DNA of 13,602 bases, from the NCBI GenBank assembly GCA_964427895.1, contig CAYRUZ010000026.1, forward strand, positions 1-13,602, written 5' to 3'. The DNA is from CAYRUZ01 sp964427895. GTDB lineage: Bacteria > Patescibacteriota > Gracilibacteria > Peribacterales > Peribacteraceae. Of the stretch, positions 7,946-13,370 are shown piece by piece. A model generated the notes under the pieces. It did not search any database. It saw only the letters and a list, made by a program, of their open reading frames with translations, and was not told the origin of the DNA. A program made the position numbers and the translations under genes. Positions within the stretch are counted from its first letter, which is position 1; each line of letters starts with the position of its first letter.

Positions 7946-8679
7946 TTATGTCGGGAAGGGGAGGGGGCCAGCACCGCCTGCACCGTCGGTTGATTGGTCG
8001 TATGCGATTGATACCAGCCGATCGCCAGCATCGCGCCGAAGAAGAACACGTTGGACACGATGCTGACGATGACGAGCGTTTTGCGTACGTCAGGCCACTT
8101 GCGTCGCACCGTGCACAGGATGCATCCGCTGTCTTTCGTGCAGGCATCCCTCTCGCACGTCACAGGAATGCGCGTTGCTTGAGGTGGCTTGCCGGCAGCG
8201 GGTGTCGGTTCGGTCCCGTGGGTCTGGCGGTGGTACATCCGCTTGCGCCAGTGCAGCGGGGTATCACCGAAGTACAGGCATTCCGCTTCGATAACCCTGC
8301 CCACCGTCGAGGGGGAAACGATGATTCCGTGTTGCGTCTGCAGACGCGTCGCGATCACTTCTTTGCCAAGCAAGGGGCTTTCCGTGCGGTACCCGCGAAT
8401 GAGCGATACGACCGTTTCGGGAACGGCCGTCCCGCGGGCAGGCATGTTGCTGCGCTCCTCGAGCGTCTGGAGGTCCGTCGGATCGAATCGATCGAGCCAA
8501 CGCTGCAGCGTTCCGCGCGAAATGTGAAATACCTCGCATGTCTGCGCGATGGACTGTCCGTGTTCCAAAAAGTGGAGGATGCAATCCAATCGCACCGCCG
8601 CCATTGGGCTCAGCGACTGACGCTGCGGACTGGTGCGCAGCGCGTGAAGCTCGTCGGGGGTGAGCGAGAACGGAGACAT
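7942..8679 (-). CDS. Membrane-anchored protein with transposase-type helix-turn-helix domains
   Basis: This 245-residue protein begins with two winged or helix-turn-helix segments (about 28-62 and 87-132). They resemble the N-terminal DNA-binding half of IS481/IS630-type transposases: AQTCEVFHISRGTLQRWLDR, then LEERS, then VSPSTVGRVI. No DDE catalytic domain follows. Instead come a Pro-rich linker, a four-Cys cluster (C175, C180, C186, C189), basic residues and one hydrophobic segment (about 201-223) with a short tail. It is probably a cytoplasmic DNA-binding head tethered to the membrane, possibly regulating its own operon; that role is inference. The Cys cluster could bind metal or sense redox state. 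Its TGA overlaps the ATG of the giant surface gene by four bases. A predicted 50-nt leader has no Shine-Dalgarno sequence. Truncated transposase decay is less likely because the frame is intact and co-transcribed. Confidence 0.85.
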   Translation of the reverse strand: MSPFSLTPDELHALRTSPQRQSLSPMAAVRLDCILHFLEHGQSIAQTCEVFHISRGTLQRWLDRFDPTDLQTLEERSNMPARGTAVPETVVSLIRGYRTESPLLGKEVIATRLQTQHGIIVSPSTVGRVIEAECLYFGDTPLHWRKRMYHRQTHGTEPTPAAGKPPQATRIPVTCERDACTKDSGCILCTVRRKWPDVRKTLVIVSIVSNVFFFGAMLAIGWYQSHTTNQPTVQAVLAPSPSRHK

Positions 8680-8735
8680 TGTGAGTGTTTGTGCGTCGCG
8701 GCATCGCTTTCTTCTTTAGCGCGCGCGATCTGCGT

Positions 8736-8764
8736 ATAATAGCACACTTTATCTTTCTCTACAA
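8736..8764 (-). promoter_or_regulatory. Sigma-70-type promoter for the HTH-membrane/giant surface protein operon
   Basis: On the minus strand, TTGTAG (8764-8759) is followed after 17 bases by TATTAT (8741-8736), preceded by TG one base upstream (extended -10). Transcription would start near 8729, about 50 nt before the ATG at 8679. No promoter is needed inside the operon because the two genes overlap. Confidence 0.65.
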
Positions 8765-8951
8765 GTTCAGCGTTTTTCGCTCAACGAAAGGGCCAAATCT
8801 CATCTGTGCCAAATCGGCCAATAGCGCTTGAATTCATTTCCATATATTTCTTTTTCGTCAATTTTTCTTCCCATTCCCGATTCGCGTTCGTGTGACGAAA
8901 GTTTGCGCGGTTCGACGAAAGTTCACCGTGATGCAACGGAAGTTCAGGCGC
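8765..8951. other. Intergenic region with short direct repeats (possible operator)
   Basis: This AT-richer spacer lies upstream of the promoter at 8764. It holds three ACGAAAGTT-type repeats at 8895-8903, 8915-8923 and 8936-8944 (the last with one mismatch), about 20 and 21 bp apart, and a fourth partial ACGAAAG at 8784-8790. It also holds GCCAAATC twice (8792-8799 and 8808-8815). Spacing near two helical turns suits a protein binding one DNA face. No gene or clear terminator is visible. Confidence 0.4.
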
Positions 8952-9515
8952 TCACAACTCGATGATCGTCTTGTATTCCTGCTCTCCGTCGAAACGCAGG
9001 AGCGGATACGGCCGCACGTCGGCGACCACGAGGGCCGCGGTCAATCCTCCCATGCCGGACGCGATGCGGTCGTTCCATGCATGCGCGCTTTCATTGTACG
9101 CGTCCAGCAATGGCCGGAGGTCCGACGCTTCGCCCATCGCCCGGCGGAGTGACCGTGATGGTTGTGCCTGCCCGACGCGCGTGGATTCCGGCAAAAGAGC
9201 GATCGCTGCGACGAATGACTCGCGCAAAGCCACGGTGCGCGCGACGCGTTCCGCCAGTGTTTTTGAGGCTTGTGCCAGCCGAGAGCGTTCTTTTATCGCT
9301 TCCAGCGCTTCGCGTTGCCCGCGCGAAAGATCGGCGGTTTGCAGCAGGGCGGTAACGGCGGTCTGCGATAACCGCGCGTATGCCTGAGCGACCGCGGCGC
9401 TCTGTTGATCCAGATTCCCCTCCAGGCGTCGCAACGACAGGATGTTCTGTCCGACGATGAGCGCCGTGACAGCGAGCGTGGCAACGACGGCAACGATGAT
9501 GCGTCGCGCGGTCAT
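8952..9515 (-). CDS. LemA-like membrane-anchored coiled-coil protein
   Basis: The 187-residue product has a signal-anchor at residues 5-23, then a long Ala/Leu/Arg/Gln helical region (about 28-135) likely to form coiled coil. The tail contains LLDAYNESAHAWNDRI (137-151) and a 'PYPLLRFDGEQEY' segment. The pattern of N-terminal anchor, helical bundle and late 'YN...N..I' signature resembles LemA-family proteins, whose function is poorly known and envelope-related. The match is partial, so the family call is tentative. It is divergent from the DUF916-like gene. A candidate promoter ends 6 bp before the ATG, so its mRNA may be leaderless. The gene is monocistronic as far as can be seen. Confidence 0.8.
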   Translation of the reverse strand: MTARRIIVAVVATLAVTALIVGQNILSLRRLEGNLDQQSAAVAQAYARLSQTAVTALLQTADLSRGQREALEAIKERSRLAQASKTLAERVARTVALRESFVAAIALLPESTRVGQAQPSRSLRRAMGEASDLRPLLDAYNESAHAWNDRIASGMGGLTAALVVADVRPYPLLRFDGEQEYKTIIEL

Positions 9516-9521
9516 GCGCGA

Positions 9522-9549
9522 AGTCTAATCCGCTTCGTTTCCGTCGCAA
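9522..9549 (-). promoter_or_regulatory. Candidate promoter for the LemA-like gene
   Basis: On the minus strand TTGCGA (9549-9544), a 16-base spacer and TAGACT (9527-9522) lie just before the ATG at 9515. The predicted start site falls at or next to the start codon, which would give a leaderless transcript and fit the missing Shine-Dalgarno sequence. Confidence 0.4.
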
Positions 9550-9559
9550 GCCTTCGCGC

Positions 9560-9588
9560 TGTTCAATGAATGCGTTTTCCGGTACTCT
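9560..9588 (+). promoter_or_regulatory. Weak candidate promoter for the DUF916-like gene
   Basis: TGTTCA (9560-9565), 17 bases and TACTCT (9583-9588) precede the ATG at 9611. Neither box is close to consensus. The site is listed because the 95-bp divergent spacer must hold a promoter if this gene is expressed alone. Confidence 0.25.
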
Positions 9589-9610
9589 ATGAGCGTTTTC
9601 TTCCTCTTCC

Positions 9611-10564
9611 ATGTCGTTTCGCTTCCGGATCGCAGCGGGCCTTTGCACGTTGAGCATCGTGTCGTTCGCCGTTCCGACATCCCTCGCGCAGAGTGCTCCT
9701 TCGGTGCGGGTGAACCAGCAGAACAACACGCCCGTTGCGCAAGATTTTCTCGTATCGCCGCCGCGAGCATTGCTCACACTCAATCCCGGTGAGTCGCGTG
9801 CGGTCGAGGTGCAGATCACGAATCGTTTCGGCGAGCCCAAGGCGTTCGGACTGAGTACTGAAGACTTCGATATCGATCCGGAATCGCAAACGCCGCGTTT
9901 TTACGGAAATCGCCAAAAGGGACCGTACTCTGCCCGCGATTGGCTTCAGCCCGAAGCCGAGCAATTGTCCCTCCGGCACGGAGACCGGGCCTTCTTGCGC
10001 GTGACCGTCACCGCCCCGGAAGGCGCGACCCCCGGTGATCATCAAGCGGCGTTGATCGTGCAGACGCTCGGAGATTCGCAGAGCCCGTCGGGCATCAATG
10101 TCACATCGCGGGTCGCGGCGCTGTTCATCATCACCGTTCCGGGAAAGATCGAGCAGGCCGGTGGCATCGATCGCTTGTCCGTCCGGCACTTCTTCAATTG
10201 GGAATCCGCTGCGGACCTCTCCCTGGATGCCAGCAACACGGGCAACGTCTACATGTCCCCGGAAGGCTCGGTTCTCGTGCGCAATCTTTTCGGTGTCGTC
10301 ATCGATGAGCTGCCGGTGAAGGATTGGGTGGTTCTTCGTGCATCGGGACGACGCCTGGATCTTCCATGGAGGCCTTCTTTCGCTCTCGGCCGCTACACGG
10401 CGGAAACGCAACTGACGATTTTCGGCAAGCGGGCAGAAACAGTCTCCACTTCCTTCTGGGTGCTCCCCATTCTCCCCCTGCTTATCCTCCTGCTTGCGGT
10501 GCTGCTCGTATCGTTCGTCATCCAGTACGTGTTTGGGCGCTACGAATTGCGACGAAAGTCCTAA
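9611..10564 (+). CDS. DUF916-like (WxL-interacting-type) Ig-fold surface protein with C-terminal membrane anchor
   Basis: The 317-residue product has a signal peptide (1-26, cleavage after SLA), an extracellular beta-sandwich region and a C-terminal transmembrane helix (about 284-306) followed by a basic tail (RYELRRKS), so it should be exported and anchored with its bulk outside. The segments VSPPRALLTLNPGESRAVEV, ITNRFGEPKAFGL, SARDWLQP and 'VTVTAPEGATPGDHQAALIV' follow the layout of DUF916 domains in the WxL-interacting proteins of Firmicutes. A second beta domain (about 185-275) occupies the usual DUF3324 position. The downstream gene encodes a WxL-like secreted protein, supporting a pair acting at the cell surface. 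Recognition is by pattern only. A general Fn3/Ig-type chaperone-like protein remains possible. There is no Shine-Dalgarno sequence. Confidence 0.85.
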   Translation: MSFRFRIAAGLCTLSIVSFAVPTSLAQSAPSVRVNQQNNTPVAQDFLVSPPRALLTLNPGESRAVEVQITNRFGEPKAFGLSTEDFDIDPESQTPRFYGNRQKGPYSARDWLQPEAEQLSLRHGDRAFLRVTVTAPEGATPGDHQAALIVQTLGDSQSPSGINVTSRVAALFIITVPGKIEQAGGIDRLSVRHFFNWESAADLSLDASNTGNVYMSPEGSVLVRNLFGVVIDELPVKDWVVLRASGRRLDLPWRPSFALGRYTAETQLTIFGKRAETVSTSFWVLPILPLLILLLAVLLVSFVIQYVFGRYELRRKS

Positions 10565-10594
10565 TAGGAGACGACGTCATCAGGGGGCATAAAA

Positions 10595-10623
10595 TTGACT
10601 TTTATATAAAAATATATTATGAT
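10595..10623 (+). promoter_or_regulatory. Near-consensus promoter for the WxL-like gene
   Basis: TTGACT (10595-10600), exactly 17 bases and TATGAT (10618-10623) lie in a very AT-rich stretch that contrasts with the GC-rich surroundings. The predicted start near 10630 leaves a leader of about 29 nt. It is the strongest promoter in the window and suggests high expression of the secreted product. Confidence 0.8.
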
Positions 10624-10658
10624 ATTTATCGAGCATTCGTCCGATACCCAATACACAA

Positions 10659-11369
10659 ATGCGTACCGAATCTTCCTCCGCGGCGATGATTGATGTCTTG
10701 AAGCTGAGCACCGTTTCGCTTGCGGGTTTGTTCGTGCTCTTCGCGTTTATCGCCGAGCCGATGAGGGGATTCGCCGCGACCGAAGATGTCTCCGTCACGG
10801 TCACGTCAGGCATCGCCACGACGTGCGATGCGAACAACGACAACGTGTTCGCCAACGGCGAAACACTCAATCTTGGTACGATCACGGATACGGGTGATAC
10901 GGGTGATTACGCCACCAACCGCCAGGTCACATGCAAAGTGACCACGGGCAACATCACGGGTTACACCTTGTCGTGGCTCATCGCCACGGGTTCGGGCGGG
11001 ACGGCAACGGGCCACCTCATCAGCCAGTACGAAAACCTCATCCGCGCTGCGGGTACCGGATCGTTCAACAACACGTTCCCCTGGTCATACGTCACGGGCG
11101 ACACGAGTATCGCACGCTGGGGCGGCCGCGTATCCAACTCTTCCTCCGGCACGCAGGTCGGTGCACTCGCCTTCGGTTCGGATAACGCGTCCGAGAAGTA
11201 TGCCCGGGTAGCGACGGGCTCGTCCGTTGCCATCCGTCAGAGCAATACCTTCACGCAGAGTTCGGGTGACAAGATCCGGGTCCACTTCCGCGCATACATC
11301 GGCTCCGCCGTCGTGCAACCGACGGGCACCTACAAGGCGACCGTCACGTTCACCGCGGCGACGCAGTGA
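10659..11369 (+). CDS. Secreted WxL-like beta-rich surface protein
   Basis: The 236-residue product has a signal peptide (hydrophobic about 16-32, cleavage near GFAA at 37-40), then a Thr/Gly/Ser-rich beta domain with no membrane anchor. Features are DVSVTVTSGIATTC near the start, a probable C56-C92 disulfide, W-containing strands (SWL at 105, RWGGRVSN at 153) and a final strand GTYKATVTFTAATQ, as in WxL and related cell-surface or pilin-like beta proteins. WxL domains bind peptidoglycan in Firmicutes; whether this one does is unknown. It follows the DUF916-like gene in the same direction with its own strong promoter. Met10 (10686) is an alternative start giving a more compact signal peptide. 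Its stop touches the stop of the convergent kinase gene. Confidence 0.85.
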   Translation: MRTESSSAAMIDVLKLSTVSLAGLFVLFAFIAEPMRGFAATEDVSVTVTSGIATTCDANNDNVFANGETLNLGTITDTGDTGDYATNRQVTCKVTTGNITGYTLSWLIATGSGGTATGHLISQYENLIRAAGTGSFNNTFPWSYVTGDTSIARWGGRVSNSSSGTQVGALAFGSDNASEKYARVATGSSVAIRQSNTFTQSSGDKIRVHFRAYIGSAVVQPTGTYKATVTFTAATQ

Positions 11370-12086
11370 TCACGCCTTCGGGGCCAGCGGAATAAGCACA
11401 GTGATCACGAAGGTGCCTTCCTTTTTCGGCAATTCGTGCATATCTACGCTCCCGCCGAAGAAGCCGGCGAGGGCGTTGCTCAGCGACAGGAGCAGGCCCG
11501 GCGTTCCGCCCACGACGAGGCGCAGATCGTCGCTACCGCCCGGATTCTGGCGAGCTTGCAAAAAGGACAGCTCAAGCATGCTCGTGAAGCGGATGATGGC
11601 GCGGCCCTCCTGCGTCCCTGTGGTGATGTTCACCGACCGTGGCACGACTGACGCATCGGCGATGCAGGCGATAATGTCTTGCAGCACCGTCTCGAGGAGG
11701 GGTTTGTCGGCCACTACGTACACGTCGCCCGGCAATGACATTTCGGCATGCAGCGTCCCGCCGCTTTCCCGGGCCACCATTTCGTCGGTAATGAGATCGG
11801 TGAGGGCGCACTTCTCGGGACGAGACGCGTATGTGCCGTCCTCGTTGCGGGCAAGCAGCACCATGGAGCCGAAGACCGTCGAGAGACGGCGCGTATTGGC
11901 GTAGATGTGCTCCAAGAGCCGTTGCTGCTCGACGGAGAAGTGCTGCGTGTCCGTGCGGCGCAAGCGGCCGCAGCTCCACCGTATGCCCGCGATTGGAGTG
12001 AGCAATCCGTGGCTTGCAAGAAAGAGAAACTTCGACGGGCGGGCCGTCGCGGAGGCTGCCTGAGGAGGGGGAGTGCGGCGCGGCAT
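11370..12086 (-). CDS. Soluble histidine kinase-like protein with degenerate ATP-binding domain
   Basis: I chose ATG 12086 (238 residues) because it lies two bases after the receiver gene's TAA. The longer frame from 12233 would overlap that gene by about 145 bases. The dimerisation domain keeps an H-box, FLFLASHGLLTPIAGIRW, with phospho-acceptor H26 and T30-P31. The following HATPase-like part (about 95-235) is eroded. The N-box reads LQDIIACIADAS, without its two Asn, and no DxGxG G1 box is visible. A partial G2-like segment remains (GGTPGLLLSL at 193-202, FFGGSVDM at 209-216). No sensor or membrane segment exists. It may act as a phosphotransfer or phosphatase partner of the receiver encoded just upstream rather than as an active kinase; this is inference. 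Its stop abuts the convergent WxL-like gene. Confidence 0.85.
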   Translation of the reverse strand: MPRRTPPPQAASATARPSKFLFLASHGLLTPIAGIRWSCGRLRRTDTQHFSVEQQRLLEHIYANTRRLSTVFGSMVLLARNEDGTYASRPEKCALTDLITDEMVARESGGTLHAEMSLPGDVYVVADKPLLETVLQDIIACIADASVVPRSVNITTGTQEGRAIIRFTSMLELSFLQARQNPGGSDDLRLVVGGTPGLLLSLSNALAGFFGGSVDMHELPKKEGTFVITVLIPLAPKA

Positions 12087-12088
12087 GG

Positions 12089-12487
12089 TTACAGGTAGTG
12101 CTGGATCTTGGACCAGAGCTCCTCCGCGTCCATGTCGTTCTTGACGAAGTACGCGCGCGCGCCGAGCTGGAAGCATTTCTCGCTTTCCACTTCGTCGAGG
12201 AGGTTGCTGAGTACGATGGTGGGGATTTCCCATCCGTTGCGCCGCATCGTGTCGAGCACGGCGAAGCCGTCGATTTTCGGCATGATGATGTCGAGAATCA
12301 AGAGGTCGGGTTTCGACAGACCTATCGCGTCGATGGCTTCAGCACCGTTGCGCACGGACCGCACAGTCACGCCGTGTTCGCCGAGGTACATTTCGATCGT
12401 CTCGCGGAAAAACGCATCATCTTCGACCACGAGGATCGTCTTGCTGCGGAGGTTTTCGCCTGTCATAGCGGGCGCGGAGGAGGTCAT
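12089..12487 (-). CDS. Receiver-only response regulator (CheY-like)
   Basis: The 132-residue product is a single receiver domain with all key residues: acidic E22-D23-D24 (ILVVEDDAFF), phospho-acceptor D66 (LLILDIIMPKIDGF), S94 (IVLSN) and K116 (YFVKND). There is no output domain, so signalling must pass through protein contact or phosphorelay. Its start overlaps the stop of the 105-residue gene as ATGA, and its stop is two bases from the kinase-like gene, so all are translated from one message. Met8 is an alternative start, but the overlap favours Met1. Confidence 0.92.
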   Translation of the reverse strand: MTSSAPAMTGENLRSKTILVVEDDAFFRETIEMYLGEHGVTVRSVRNGAEAIDAIGLSKPDLLILDIIMPKIDGFAVLDTMRRNGWEIPTIVLSNLLDEVESEKCFQLGARAYFVKNDMDAEELWSKIQHYL

Positions 12488-12801
12488 TGGGCTTCACTGA
12501 GGAAGAACGGCTGCAAGTACAGCAGCATATTTGCCCCCATCAAACCGTCAAACACCTGAGGGACGGGACACGGTTCTTCCGTGAGCGTCGTTTGCGGTAG
12601 TGGCGTTTGCCGCATACAGGAATAGACGTCGCGGAACATTGCTTCGCGCTCCTCCGTCGTCAGGACGGTCGGGGCCGGGGCGGTCCTCACCGGATTCGAG
12701 CGGACGAACGCATACACCCGGCATTGGATGTCGCGGGCTTCTTCGTCGGTGAGGTGGATGGTGCGGGAGAGGGCGAAGTACTGGTGGAGAGGATCAGGCA
12801 T
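12484..12801 (-). CDS. Unknown 105-residue protein, possible anti-sigma-like partner
   Basis: I do not recognise this protein. It is acidic to neutral and has no membrane segment. The N-terminal half contains a helical LTDEEARDIQCRVYAFVRS stretch (18-36) that loosely recalls the N-terminus of some anti-sigma factors. The middle is Pro/Thr-rich, and the C-terminus ends in a hydrophobic NMLLYLQPFFL helix. It overlaps the sigma-like gene by eight bases and the receiver gene by four, so it is clearly part of the operon. Partnership with the sigma-like protein is inferred from position alone. Confidence 0.75.
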   Translation of the reverse strand: MPDPLHQYFALSRTIHLTDEEARDIQCRVYAFVRSNPVRTAPAPTVLTTEEREAMFRDVYSCMRQTPLPQTTLTEEPCPVPQVFDGLMGANMLLYLQPFFLSEAQ

Positions 12802-13027
12802 AATGGAGAACGGAGCGGGTGTGTTCGAGGCCGGCGGCGAGCCGTTGCGTGATGGTTTGAAGGGATTTCCCGATCATGGCCGCGATGTCGTGAACCGAGA
12901 ATTTGTTGATCTCATGAAGCACCAGCACGCCGCGTTCGCGTTGGGAGGCACGATGAAAAAGGGCGTTGATGTGCTTTGCGTACGCCTCCGTAAACCGTTC
13001 CTTGGAGTTGAGTGCGAGCACGTCCAT
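12794..13027 (-). CDS. Sigma-70 region-4-like helix-turn-helix mini protein
   Basis: The 77-residue product is almost entirely a sigma region-4 domain: RERGVLVLHEINKFSVHDIA (30-49) followed by MIGKSLQTITQRLAAGLEHTR as the recognition helix-turn-helix. The first 27 residues (ERFTEAYAKHINALF) resemble the opening helix of an ECF sigma factor, but regions 2.2-2.4, needed for -10 binding and melting, are absent. The frame stays open upstream to 13111 but offers no ATG, GTG or TTG start. It may be an anti-activator, a DNA-binding adaptor for RNA polymerase or a relic; context as first gene of a signalling operon argues it is functional. No Shine-Dalgarno sequence is visible. Confidence 0.8.
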   Translation of the reverse strand: MDVLALNSKERFTEAYAKHINALFHRASQRERGVLVLHEINKFSVHDIAAMIGKSLQTITQRLAAGLEHTRSVLHYA

Positions 13028-13199
13028 ACCAGGAGGGAAAAGAAGGCGGCGCGATGCACCGCGGAATACCAGCGATACTAATGCGCCCTCTGCGAGTGTC
13101 CATAAAATTCTTCAGTTAATCGGTCGAAACGAATTGGTGCGCGTTTTTTGTCAGACTTTCGTTCACTGTTCGTCCTATGTCTATTTCCCTCTGTACAGC
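13028..13199. other. Divergent intergenic region
   Basis: This 172-bp spacer separates the minus-strand signalling operon from the plus-strand small membrane gene and should hold both promoters. Only weak boxes are visible: minus TTTCGA, 16 bases, TTTTAT (ending 13102), and plus TTTCGT (13157-13162), 17 bases, TCTATT. An inverted match (ACTTTCGT, 13155-13162) to the ACGAAAGT repeats at 8895-8944 also lies here. Confidence 0.3.
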
Positions 13200-13316
13200 A
13201 TGGCAACCATCATCGGGTTCTTCGTCGCATACAAGCTTGTGTCATTCCTCATCGGCATCGCGGTGGCCCTCTTCCTGCTTTCGATTGTCGCGCGTTGGTT
13301 GCGCCGGCAGCCGTAG
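13200..13316 (+). CDS. Small 38-residue single-span membrane protein
   Basis: The frame from ATG 13200 encodes a protein dominated by one hydrophobic helix (about 4-31, including FLIGIAVALFLLSIVARW) with a basic C-terminus (RWLRRQP), predicting a single membrane span with the tail inside. It lies alone in a gap and in the same direction as the next gene. No Shine-Dalgarno sequence supports the start, and upstream codons in the same frame run antisense to the sigma-like gene. The amphipathic-free hydrophobic run and positively charged end make it look real, but the short length keeps this uncertain. Confidence 0.5.
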   Translation: MATIIGFFVAYKLVSFLIGIAVALFLLSIVARWLRRQP

Positions 13317-13328
13317 GAAGCGGGCATA

Positions 13329-13356
13329 TTGATTCCACATCTGCGGGTTCTACAAT
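13329..13356 (+). promoter_or_regulatory. Promoter for the Cys-rich secreted protein gene
   Basis: TTGATT (13329-13334), 16 bases and TACAAT (13351-13356) give a good sigma-70-type match. The start site would be near 13363, only about 8 nt before the ATG at 13371, predicting a nearly leaderless mRNA. Confidence 0.65.
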
Positions 13357-13370
13357 GCTTTCTCGTGGCA

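Noticed and set aside
7942..8679. Insertion sequence at the HTH gene
   Set aside because: No DDE domain, no inverted repeats or target duplications visible, and the gene is fused by overlap to the downstream operon gene.
9587..10411. 274-residue minus-strand frame opposite the DUF916-like gene
   Set aside because: No recognisable domain, Arg-rich composition, and the plus strand has a signal peptide, family motifs and membrane anchor in one frame.
11370..12233. Longer 287-residue version of the kinase-like protein starting at 12233
   Set aside because: It would overlap the receiver gene by about 145 bases, and its first 49 residues are low-complexity Arg/Pro-rich. ATG 12086 sits two bases after the receiver stop.
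12966..13316. 116-residue plus-strand version of the small membrane protein
   Set aside because: Its first two thirds run antisense to the sigma-like gene; only the last 38 residues fall in free sequence and look like a protein.
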